This document shows, one piece after another, positions 54,700-64,000 of a stretch of DNA of 64,000 nucleotides (its first letter is position 1; each line of letters opens with the position of its first letter). The position numbers were made by a program, and so were the translations under genes. Origin of the DNA: Sorex araneus (lineage: Eukaryota > Chordata > Mammalia > Eulipotyphla > Soricidae); NCBI RefSeq assembly GCF_027595985.1, contig NC_073313.1, positions 78,949,994 through 79,013,993 of the forward strand, written 5' to 3'. The notes below the pieces were generated by a model. That model ran no database searches. It was not told where the DNA came from and saw only the letters and a list, made by a program, of their open reading frames with translations.

Positions 54700-54870
54700 G
54701 GGGCTGGAGTGATAGCATAGCGGGTAGGGCGTTTGCCTTGCACGCGGCCGACCGGGTTCAAATCCCAGCATCCCATATGGTCCCCTGAGCACTGCCAGGA
54801 GTAATTCCTGAGTGCAGAGCCAGGAGTAACCCCTGAGCATCGCCAGGTGTGACCCAAACCCCCCCAAAAA
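54700..54870 (+). mobile_element. Young SOR SINE in L1 ORF2
   Basis: GGGGCTGGAGTGATAGCATA. Exact 14-bp target duplication AAGAGGACCAATTG (54686 and 54871). Confidence 0.96.
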
Positions 54871-55104
54871 AAGAGGACCAATTGACAGTCCTTTTCAAAC
54901 TTTTCCAAAATATTGAAGAAACAGAAGCACTCCCAAACAGTTTCTATGAGGAACATATCACTCTGACACCAAAAGCAGACAAAACATACCACAAAGCATA
55001 CCACAAAACAAAAAAGTACAGGCTGATATCCCAGATGAACACACATGCAAAGAAACTCAATAAAATATTACAAAATAGACTCCAAGGTCTATTGAAAAGA
55101 TACA

Positions 55105-55734
55105 TTAAGCTCGTAGGGTGGCTCTTCTGGGGACATCTCACTGTAGATTTTAAATTACAGTGCTCAGGCCAGATTAATCTTTCCCAACCCTCGCATGGTC
55201 CTAATCTAGTTGTTACTTTTATGATCATGACAGAATTTGTCCATGACCATGCATGCTCTTAACTTATAGTTAAGTATTATGGTGCTTTGGCCTGACCCAT
55301 TTCGATGCCAGTGTAGCTCAACACTTGCCCTGGGTCCATCCAGTCCCTCGTCGGGATCCTTCTTTTGGGGTGCTTGGAAGTAAGGGTAACTGAGGCTTAA
55401 GTCAAGAGAACAGATGCCCAGGAGTGAATATTATTTGGAGTCAATTAACTCCCAAGTAACAAAAGCATAGCATTAGCTGTCTTCCTGTGTCTATACAAAA
55501 AGGACTTTGCTCTCAATTAACTATGCAAAGGACCTAAGGAAAAGAGAAAAGCAATATTTACAAGTTAAAAGAGTCTGATTAGGAGATAAAAGTAATTGAC
55601 TGGTTAGAGAAGCAGAACACAAAGAAAGAGGTTACAAATATACACAGAGGACAGGAAGCACTGTGATGAGAGTAACCCAATAAACCTAAGTTCCCTATGG
55701 CAAGGCAGAAAAGACAAACCAATGTTATTGTACA
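55105..55734 (+). mobile_element. LTR family A, copy 2, 5'-truncated
   Basis: Matches the 3' half of the solo LTR at 38381 (GGGTGGCTCTTCTGGGGACA to the end GTTATTGTACA). The left edge falls in an AGATACATTAAG word present in both the L1 and the LTR, and the L1 has lost its central RT region here. AATAAA at about 55679. Confidence 0.85.
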
Positions 55735-56267
55735 TCAATACCCATGACATTTTTTCAAAGAAATTGATCAAACACTCCTGAAATTAATATGGAACAATAA
55801 CCCCCCAAGAATAGCTAAAGCAATCCTAGGAGAAAGGAAGATAGGATGTATCACCTTCCCTAACTTCAAACTTCACTACAAAGTGGTAGTAATTAAAACA
55901 GCATGGTCTTGGGATAAAAACAGACCCATAGTCCAATGGAATAGGGTTGAGTATCCAGAAACACACCCACAAATATATTATCATTTCATCTTTGATAAGG
56001 GAGCAAGAAATGTGAAATGCAGCAAGGAGAGATTCTTTAACAAATGGTACTGGAAAACGGCAAAAAATGAATTCAGACCTCTATCTAACACCATGCAGAA
56101 AGGTCAGATCAAAATGGATTAAAGATCTCAAAATCAGACCAAAATTCAAAAGGTACATGGGAGAAAATGTAGAGAAAACCCTCCAGGATATCGAAGATAA
56201 AGGTATCTTCAAAGATAAAACACCAATTACGAAGCAAGTGGAAGCAACGATTAAAAAATGGGACTAC

Positions 56268-56589
56268 TCTGAACACAATGGCCACTCAACACCTTTATTG
56301 CAAACCACAACACCTAATCAGAGAGAGAGAACAAAAGGGAATACCCTGCCATAGTGGCAGTGTGGTGTGGGGGGAGACGGGACTGGGGAGGTGGGGAGGG
56401 ATGTTGGGTTTGCTGGTGGTGGAGAATGGGCACTGGTGAAGGGATGGGTTATCAAACTTTGTAAGGGAGAAACATGAGCACAAAAATGTATAAATCTGTA
56501 ACTGTACCCTCACGTTGACTCACTAATTAAAAATAAACTATTAATTTAAAAAAAACCTGAATGAATGAAATACAACTCTAGCCTGATGA
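56268..56589 (+). mobile_element. L1 3'UTR inserted in host L1
   Basis: Target duplication AAAAAATGGGACTAC / AAAAAATGGGCCTAC (56253 and 56590). It ends AATAAACTATTAATTTAAAA and is followed by about 35 bp of other sequence and another A-run before the duplication. Confidence 0.8.
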
Positions 56590-56761
56590 AAAAAATGGGC
56601 CTACATTAATCTAAGACACTTCTGCATCTCAAGAGAAACAGTGAGCAAGATACAAAATACAAAAGTACAAATAAAAATAAATTTAAAATTTTTTAATGTT
56701 TTTTTAAATCTTTCTAATAAGGGGTTAATATCAAAGATATACAAGGCACTGGTTGAACTTT

Positions 56762-57398
56762 CACTGTCACTGTCACTGCCATCCTGTTGCTCATCGATTT
56801 GTTCGAGCCTGCACCAGTAACGTTTCCATTCGTCCCTGTCAGGTGCTAGTGTAGTCCAATGGTGTCTGCTCTCTCCAGGAACATGAAGAGCATGTTGTTG
56901 TTACTGTTTTTGGCATATGTCATGGGTAGCTTGCCAGGCTTTGCCATACAGGCAGGATATCCTGGCTAGCTTGCCAGGCTCTCCGAGAGTTGCAGAGGCT
57001 TTGAGCTTATATAGCTGAGCCGAAGGTGGTTTGTGGGTGTGTCGCCCACATACCTAACTTTTGGCCATTTAATTTCTTGGGCTGGAGCACTAGTAAAGCG
57101 GGTAGGGTGTTTGCCTTGGATTCGATTCCCAGTATCCCATATGGTCCCCTGAGCACTGATAGGAGTAATTCATGAGTGTAAAGCCAGGAGTGACCCTTGT
57201 GCACTGCCGGGTGTGACCCAAAAAGCCAAAAAGTATTGGGGGGCATGGTATCACCAGCAGGTCAACCAGCATCTGTGGGGCAAGTGCATCAGCAGCCTAA
57301 TGGTGCCTTCGGACTTCCAGATACCCCAATATTGCTGCTGTGCCTTTGGCCAGACCCCAACAACTTGGGGAAAAGTTTACCAAGAAATTAAATTTAAC
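56762..57398 (-). mobile_element. Internally deleted RTE (5'UTR joined to ORF end)
   Basis: Target duplication GGTTGAACTTT (56751 and 57399) in L1 ORF2. On the minus strand: unassigned 5' sequence, the 5'UTR module (CTCTCGGAGAGCCTGGCAAG), then directly coding-like sequence for the RTE C-terminus (a DRDEWKRYW-type motif) and tail with GTGACAGTGACAG units. Almost the whole ORF is absent. It carries a plus-strand SOR at 57078. Confidence 0.82.
57078..57237 (+). mobile_element. SOR SINE
   Basis: GGGCTGGAGCACTAGTAAAG; about 15 bp missing before GGATTCGATTCCC. Confidence 0.9.
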
Positions 57399-58279
57399 GG
57401 TTGAACTTTACAAGAAAAAAACCTCCAACCGCATCGAAATGTAGGGAGAAGAAATGAACAGAAGCTTTCTCAAAGAAGAGATTCTAATGGCCAAGAGCCA
57501 CATGAAAAATGCTCTTCATCATTAATATGCAAATCAAAACAGCAATAAGACATCACCTTGCAGAGACTGGCATACATTACAAAAGAAAAAAGCAATCAGT
57601 GCTGACACGGATGTAGGAAGAAAGTGACTCTCCTTCATTGTTAGTGTGAGTGCTGACTGGTCCACCCTTTTTGAAAAACAAAGTGGACATTACTCAAAAA
57701 ACTAGAAATTGAACTAACATTTGATCATCAATACCACTTCTGGGAATATATCCTGGGGGCCAAAAACACAGCAGCAGAAACACGATCTGCGTTTCTATGT
57801 TCATTACAGCACTATTCACAATGGCCAGAATCTGGAGAAAACACTCATTGCCCGAAAACAGATGGATGGATAAAGAAACTATGGCACATCTACACAATGG
57901 AATACTGTTCAGCTGTTAGAAAAAAATGAAATTATGAATTTTGCCTATAAATTGATGGACTTTGAGAGTATCATGCTGAGTGAAATGAGTCAGAAAGAGA
58001 GGGACAAGGGACATACATAGAATGATTACATTCATTTATATTCATATATATGTATATATATATAATCTTAGAAGACTAATATCCACAGCCAGGGATAACA
58101 GGGGATAGGAGGTAGGAGGACTGGTCAATGGTTGGAATCAGCAAGTTGTGGGGGGCGAAGGGTAGGTAAGATAGAGGACGGGGACAAGTATGACAATAAT
58201 AACTGGAAATGATCAGGCTGAGCAAGAACTGAGTGATAAAAGTAGGTACATACATATAATATATGATAACCATTTAGTA

Positions 58280-61200
58280 AGCATCCAATTCGGGTTGTTA
58301 GGCATATGCTCATGGCCAAGTTTGTGTTGACAAGGACAGCGGCACCACCAACGCCTCCACTGTCATATGTTTTGAGAAACAGTTCTTCTCCAGTGTGGCA
58401 TAATGGCATCGATGTGATCAATGCCTTCTCGTCTCAGTCAGTCCAATGATGTTGTACTTGATCTTCTGCACTTGCACCATCAGGTCCTCAGTGGATGCTT
58501 CCGATGCCAGCATACATACGTTGAAAGTATAGACAGTCATTTTAGTTCTTCGTTTTGGAGCCAGTTTGGCCCTGAGATTTTATCAGCCTCTCCTTACTCG
58601 CCCTTGACAATATTGCCATATTGGGGTTTTTTTCAGGGTCAGGGAAACGAGTTCCATTATTGTTACTATTGTTATTATTGTTACTATTTTTGGTATAACA
58701 AATACACCTCGGGTAGCTTGCCAGTCTCTGCCATGCAGCCGGGATACACTCAGTAGCTTGCTGGGCTCTCCGACAGAGACGGAGGCTTTTAGGGTGGCCT
58801 CTGATTGCCCTTACAGGTGCTCCCAGCATTCTGAATACAAGCTTTTGGTCTACTGGCACGTTTTAACAATGCACGCTGACAAAAATGCACCTGCCTGCAT
58901 TTCTGGGCAGCACCTGTTGGTTCACTCTTCACTGTTTGGCACTGTTGCACCCCCCGCCATGATGAGGCAGTGAACCATCGAGTATAGATGAATAGATGTG
59001 GCTCATTGCCCGAAGTTGCTACCTTCGTCATCTATGCACCAACATCCAACTACGACGATGAAGAAATTGAGAAGTTCTCCATGGAGCTGGAGAAGTTCTA
59101 TAAAGAGGACCACACCTTCTACAAGGTCACTGAGGGTGATTTTAATGCCAAAATAGGACCGAGAAGGTTGCCCCAAGAACTCCACATTGGGACCCATGGC
59201 CTAGAATGGAACAAACAGGGTGAGAGACTGTCTGAGTTCATCATGTCGACCAAGATCATCCAGGGTAACTCACAGTTCCAGAAGGCCAAATCTAAACGCT
59301 GGACATGGGAGTCTACTGGTGGACAGTTCCACAATGAAATTGACCACATCATATTTAATCGAAGGTTTTGCCTGACCAGTTTTGCTGTTGGTCCAAAGTT
59401 CCAAACGGGATCGGACCACCGTCTCCTTCGTGCAAAATTCTACTTCACAAAGCGGGGAGAAAAGTCTGCAAAATTTAAGTCTAATAAGGCAACTCCCAGA
59501 ATGACCACCAACTGGGAGCTCTTTGGCACTATTGTGGCAATATGGGATGATGCCGTTGTTGACAACATCGACGAGGAATAGGATTGACGGGTTCAGCACC
59601 TCCATGACTGTGCAAGGAATTCAGATAGTGAGAAAGCCACTAAAAGACACCTGTCTTCAGAAACTCTCGAGCTCATTCGCCAACGTGGTTTGGTGTGAGC
59701 CTCAGCCAATCACAAGCTAACATCTGAGCTCACAAAACTGCAGAGAAGCAATAAAGGAAGACCTCAAAGAGAGAAAAGCAGGAGTGATGGCTGATGTGGC
59801 AGAAGCAGGGAAAAGTATTTGCAACACCCGCCTGTCCTTCACCAACTATAAAATCAAGATGAATGCCTTACAACATCCTGGTGGATCTATTACGTCTTCC
59901 AGAAGGGCAATAGAGAAGGATATCCATGACTTCTACTTGGATCTCTTTGATAGCAATGTCCACCTGCCCACATATCAAATTCCCCAGGATGGATATGTCG
60001 TTCCCAGTGTTCTCCCTTCTGAAATCCGTCATGCCATTTGGTCAGTAAAGAAGCATATAGCACCCAGTCCAAACAAGGTCAGACTCGAACACCTGAAGAA
60101 TCTTCCACCAGTACTCATCAATACACTGGCTCGGATCTTCACACACTAGCTGTCTGAATGCAAGGTTCCATCCCAATGGAAATCCAGCAGGACCATTCTG
60201 TTGTACAAGAAGGGAGACATCCAAGACATCAGCAACTATTGCCCAATCTGCCTGTTGTCCATCGTCTACAAGTTGTTCACTCGAGTCATCCTGAGTAAAA
60301 TAGGCAGAACACTAGATGAAGGACAACCATGTGAGTAAGCTGGATTCCAAAAAGCAAGGTCGACCATATCCAGACAGTGACCAAGCTCATTGAAGTTTCG
60401 TGAAAGCTTAAGATGCTGCTCTGTCTAACATTCATTGATTTAAAGAAGGCCTTTGATTCTGTTGAGACTGAATCGGTCATCTAAGCCCTAGCCAAACAGG
60501 GCATTCAAACTCAGTACATTGGAATCCTCCGTGAGCTGTATTACGTATTCACCACCAGGATCTCACCATTCTACAAGGAAGTGATCATTGAGGTAAAAAG
60601 AGGGGTTCAGCAGGGTGATACCATTTCACCGAAACTCTTCAGTGCCAGCCTCGAGAACAACATGTGACAACTGGAATGGGAAGATTGAGTGGGAGTGAAG
60701 ATAGATGATTGGCAACTACACCACCTCTGCTTCGCTGATGACATCATTCTAATAAAAACACCAAACATTAGCCAAGGGGCACAAATGCTAGCCGACTTCA
60801 ACCTTGAGTATGGAAAGGTCAGACTGCAGTTGAATCTTATGAAGACAATGTTCACGAAAAATGAACTAGTTCCTGACGTTCCATTTGCTTTCAAAGGAAT
60901 GAACATCTTCAAATGCAACAGTTATGTGTACTTGGGTTGAGATATCAGCATGATGAATGACTTGGCATCAGAACTGCACAGGAGGAAGAGAGTACCGTGA
61001 AACGCATTCAAAAGCGTTGAAGAAGTTTTAAAGAGGACCATGAACCTTCGGCCCCAGGCACATATTTTCGACTCCACCATTCTTCCTGCATTAACATATG
61101 CCTCAGAGACCTGGGACCTACGAAAACAGGATGAAAACACTATTTAGGTCTTCCAAAGATGAATCATAAGAGCTATGTTTGGAGTACCACGTTTCACTCA

Positions 61201-61575
61201 AGTGAGAGAAAGAATGGAGTTCCGATCTCCATCTTAGATCGAGGATCAGAGATGGTGCCTCATTTGCCAAGGCTTCGAAAATCAGGTGGGCCAGACACGT
61301 AATGCAATTTGGAGATGACCGCTGGACTAGAGCCATTACCGACTGGATTTCACAGGAAATCAAAAGAATGCATGGCCGCTCACCTACGAGATGACTTCTT
61401 GACTTCTTGACTTGTTCATCAAGACCCTGAATGAACGGTTTGATGCTCTTTGTGTTCCTGGAGCGAGGAGATGCCATTGGGCTACACTAGCATGTGACAG
61501 GGACCAATGGAGACATTACTGGCACCCACTCAAGCAAATCTGTGAGCCAAGGGATGACGAGTGATACAAGTGAAT
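58280..61575 (+). mobile_element. RTE-clade LINE with inverted 5' end, inactive
   Basis: A 3.3-kb LINE flanked by CATTTAGTA (58271 and 61576), inserted in an L1 3'UTR. From about 58985 rightwards it encodes an APE-type endonuclease (VIYAPTSNYDDEE, EGDFNAKIG, EIDHIIFNRR, GSDHRLLRAKF), then a reverse transcriptase (HPSEIRHAIW-like, GVQQGDTISPK, LHHLCFADDIIL) and an RTE C-terminus ending DRDQWRHYWHP-like, with the short GTGATACAAG tail. The start of the ORF (ATG at 58540, then GEELFL…GVGG…VLVNTNLAM, LTTRIG) and the 5'UTR lie to the left on the minus strand. The two pieces abut near 58985. Stops and frameshifts mean no functional protein. Confidence 0.88.
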
Positions 61576-61683
61576 CATTTAGTATCTGTATTGCAAATCT
61601 GAATGCCCAAAAGAGGAGAGAAAGAAAGAGTAACTGGGAACCTTGGTTCTGGAAAACATACACTGTGGGAGGGATGGTTTTGG

Positions 61684-62717
61684 TGTGTATTCATTATTAA
61701 GTGATTGTGCTCCCTCTCACCATGTGCATCCTGTGGTCAGGCTGCTTCCCCCTCTGACCTGCAGCTGCTCCAAGGGTGAGGGTAGCAACTACTCCTAGGT
61801 CAGATAGCACAATCAACATATGTAAAGTCCTTCACTTCCTTCCTGGGAAGTTGGACAAATACCTCCTCCTGTTGGAGATCTGCTCAAGAGTATTTCATCT
61901 AAACACATACTTCTCCTTTACTTAGTCCATAAACAATCATCTTAGATTTACTCACTTCTTAATATTCTTTCTAGTCATTTTTTACAGACACAGTAAGAGA
62001 TATATTAATCTTATAAGGTGGCTCTCCTGGGGACATGTTGCTGTGGAGCCCAGAATACAGTTCTTAGACCAGATTAGTCATTCCTAACACTAGCAGGGTC
62101 CTTGTCCAGTTACTTTTCTTTGGGTCATCATAGAATTCGTCCATGACCGTGCTCTTAATTTTTAAGATTTTATAATTTTATAAAATCTTTTTTATAAAAT
62201 TTATAAGGCACTTGGCCTGTCCCATTTCAATGCCAGGTAAGCTTACAGCTTGCCCTGGATCCATCCAGTCCCTCCTTTGGGACGCTGCTTTGGGGTGCAA
62301 GGAATTAAGGGCAACAGAGGCTTAAGTCGAGTAAATATAACAAATGCCCAGGAGTAAATGTTATTTGTAGTCAATTAACTCCCAAGTTACAAAAGTATAA
62401 CATTAACTGTCTCACTGAGTCTATACAAAAAGAACATCGCTTTAATGTGAACTATACAAAGGACATAAGGGAAAGAGAAAAGCAATATTTCACTTACAAA
62501 TACAAAATTCAGAGTCCTTAGAAGGATCTAACCTTACAAATCACAGGTTCTGTTTAGGGGAAATGAGTGATTAACAGATAGAGAAAGCAAAGCACAGAGA
62601 CATTAAAGATGATCACCAAGGAAATGCAAGTGCTTCCGGAGCATTGTGATGGGTATAACCCAATAAACCTAAGCTCCTGTGGCAGAGGAGAAATCACAAA
62701 CCTACAGTTATCCTACA
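61684..62717 (+). mobile_element. LTR family A, copy 3 (solo LTR)
   Basis: TGTGTATTC…CTACA, collinear with 38381-39605 but about 190 bp shorter in the 5' part. Sits in the L1 3'UTR, with imperfect TTTGG/GTTGG at the edges. AATAAA near 62660. Confidence 0.85.
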
Positions 62718-62802
62718 GTTGGAAAACTGTATGACTGAAACCTAATCATGATCAGCTTTATGTGGGTCTATCTCAGTGATTCAATAAAAAATCTTAAGAA
62801 AA

Positions 62803-63272
62803 AAATGTAATAATTGAACTTCCATACAACCCACCAATACTACTCCTAGAAATAAGGGCCCAAAAGCACAATGAAGAAAAGATATCTGGAGTTCTATGCT
62901 CATTGCAGTATTCTATACAATAGCTAAAATATGGAAACAACCCAAATGCCCATAAACACATATTCCTAAGGGAATATCAAATGCTCGGTGGCAAAAGAAA
63001 TGAACAGCAGGAGGACTGGTCTTCAGTAGGACGTCCATTAGAGAAGGAATAAGGGAAGATAAGTTAAGGAAGGGAGCACTAAGAAAATGGGAAAGGGAAA
63101 CAGTGCCTGCCATAAAGGCAGTCTGGGGAGCAAAAGGGAAACTTGGGACATTGGGGGACAGTAGTGGACACTGGTGAAGGGACTGGTGTTGGAACAATGT
63201 ACACCTGAAACTGATTCATAAATCTTTGTAACTTTGTAATTTATGGTGATTGCAAAAAATAAAGAATTAGTG
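62803..63272 (+). mobile_element. L1 3' end (ORF2 tail and 3'UTR)
   Basis: AATTGAACTTCCATACAACC, TAGCTAAAATATGGAAACAA, then GTGGACACTGGTGAAGGGAC and AATAAAG. Confidence 0.8.
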
Positions 63273-63278
63273 CCAAGG

Positions 63279-63440
63279 GCCAGAAAGAGTGTATAGGGGC
63301 TAAGGTGCTATCCTTGCATGTGGCTGACCTGGGTCCCAACCCACATAGTTTTTCGAGCACTGACAGGACAGACCCATGGGTACAGAGCTTGGAGTAACCA
63401 TGGAGTACTACCAGGTGGACCTAAACACACCTGCCAAAGT
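63279..63440 (+). mobile_element. SOR-like SINE
   Basis: AAGGGCCAGAAAGAGTGTAT … TACTACCAGGTGGACC. Confidence 0.75.
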
Positions 63441-63469
63441 AGAGTAGCCAAGTGAAGCACAGATTGTAT

Positions 63470-63885
63470 TAAGAGTATAGTTCTCCATGACACACAAGGA
63501 CAGTAGATACAAGGGTCAGGAGGATTGTCCCATACCTGGAAGAGTGGAGGGGAGAAGGCAGATGGAATAGATAAGGGATCACTAAGAAAATGATGGCTGG
63601 AGGAATCAGTCAGGATGGGAGATGTGCACCAAAAGTAGATAACGGACCAAACATGATGACCTCTCAGTGTCTGTGTTACAAGCCATAATGCCCAAAAGTA
63701 GAGAGTATGGGGAATATTGTCTACTATGGAGGCAGGGGGAAGGTGGGAAAGGGGAAGTATACCGGAAATATTGGTGGTGGGGAATGTGCACTGGTGGAAG
63801 GGTGGGTGTTTGATCATTGTGTGATTATAACCCAAACATAAAAGCTTTTAACTATCTCACGGTGATTCAATAATTTTTTAAAAAA
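63470..63885 (+). mobile_element. L1 3'UTR, about 415 bp
   Basis: ACACAAGGACAGTAGATACA, GAATGTGCACTGGTGGAAGG, ATCTCACGGTGATTCAATAA. Confidence 0.9.
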
Positions 63886-63911
63886 AGATTTTAAAAAGAG
63901 TATAGTTCTCC

Positions 63912-64000
63912 TCTGAGAGCTAGCTCAATGGGCGGATTACTTGCCTTGCATCCAGAAGGCCTGGGTTTGATCCACTGAGCACTGTCAGAAGCAAGCACAG
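63912..64000 (+). mobile_element. SOR-like SINE cut by the window edge
   Basis: TGAGAGCTAGCTCAATGGGC head and GGGTTTGATCC; runs off the right end. Confidence 0.7.

Larger units (their letters stand above)
52620..62800 (+). mobile_element. Host L1, split by at least six later insertions
   Basis: A long L1 begins near 52620 with ORF1-end and inter-ORF sequence. ORF2 starts at about 53267 (MTIISVNINGLNAR, the endonuclease N-terminus, with the LQETHL motif). The RT region is visible to about 55100. A block equal to several hundred codons is missing where LTR 55105-55734 sits. ORF2 resumes at SIPMTFF (55735), continues through TIKK-W, MKNALHH-like and MSQKERD-like blocks, and the 3'UTR finishes near 62800. 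Stops and frameshifts are frequent, so it is inactive. Insertions listed separately: 54700, 55105, 56268, 56762 (with 57078), 58280 and 61684. Confidence 0.8.
33020..64000. other. Region upstream of ADGRG4, no gene recognised
   Basis: Thirty-one kilobases without a supportable host exon; nearly all of it is interspersed repeat. In other eutherians the neighbour on this side of ADGRG4 is MAP7D3 (from memory). None of its coding sequence was recognised here, so it should lie beyond the right end. Confidence 0.6.

Noticed and set aside
53267-55100. Functional endonuclease/reverse transcriptase gene
   Set aside because: L1 ORF2 with many stops, a SINE insertion and a large deletion.
33020-64000. 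Exons of the expected neighbour MAP7D3 or other X-linked genes
   Set aside because: No stretch gave recognisable protein with splice sites; all longer frames fall in repeats.
1-64000. A novel defence, metabolic or secretion system
   Set aside because: The window is ordinary eutherian gene and repeat DNA; the only unusual systems are the retroelement families described in the findings.

Overview
This window is mammalian nuclear DNA, most likely from a red-toothed shrew (genus Sorex, for example Sorex araneus). Two observations support this. First, the sequence carries dozens of copies of a tRNA-like SINE that I recognise from memory as the shrew SOR family; its young consensus has a GGTTCGAATCC-type B box and an A-rich tail. 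Second, it holds an RTE-clade LINE together with shorter elements built from that LINE's two ends. L1, MIR and L2 copies confirm a eutherian genome. No bacterial or viral gene set, CRISPR array or operon is present.

The only host gene is ADGRG4 (GPR112), an adhesion G-protein-coupled receptor, on the minus strand. Two coding exons are clear. The exon at 30086-30164 carries the initiator Met and signal peptide. The exon at 9757-10371 encodes the N-terminal pentraxin-like domain. They splice in phase across a 19.7 kb intron. A third, upstream exon (32933-33019) is proposed from splice sites alone; it brings an in-frame ATG seven codons upstream of the usual start. The mucin-like stalk, GAIN domain and 7TM exons would lie beyond the left end of the window. 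ADGRG4 is X-linked in other eutherians, so the window is probably X-chromosomal (inference). From 33 kb to 64 kb I see no gene.

Layout: 1-9756 is the next ADGRG4 intron, with an old L1, two non-autonomous retroelements and many SINEs. 9757-10371 is the pentraxin exon. 10372-30085 is an intron with an L1-in-L1 insertion, a U6 pseudogene and stacked SINEs. 30086-33019 holds the 5' exons. 33020-52600 is intergenic, with SINE clusters, a solo LTR with a 6-bp target duplication, an inverted double SINE, a long GGGA/GGAA tract and a second solo LTR. 52620-62800 is one L1 that has been split by at least six later insertions.

The most interesting biology is in the mobile elements. One full RTE LINE with a 5' inversion, one internally deleted RTE, and several short elements together show a SINE assembled from a tRNA-like SOR head, the RTE 5'UTR and the RTE 3' tail. 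This parallels the ruminant Bov-tA/BovB system. Nesting and target duplications give a relative insertion order.
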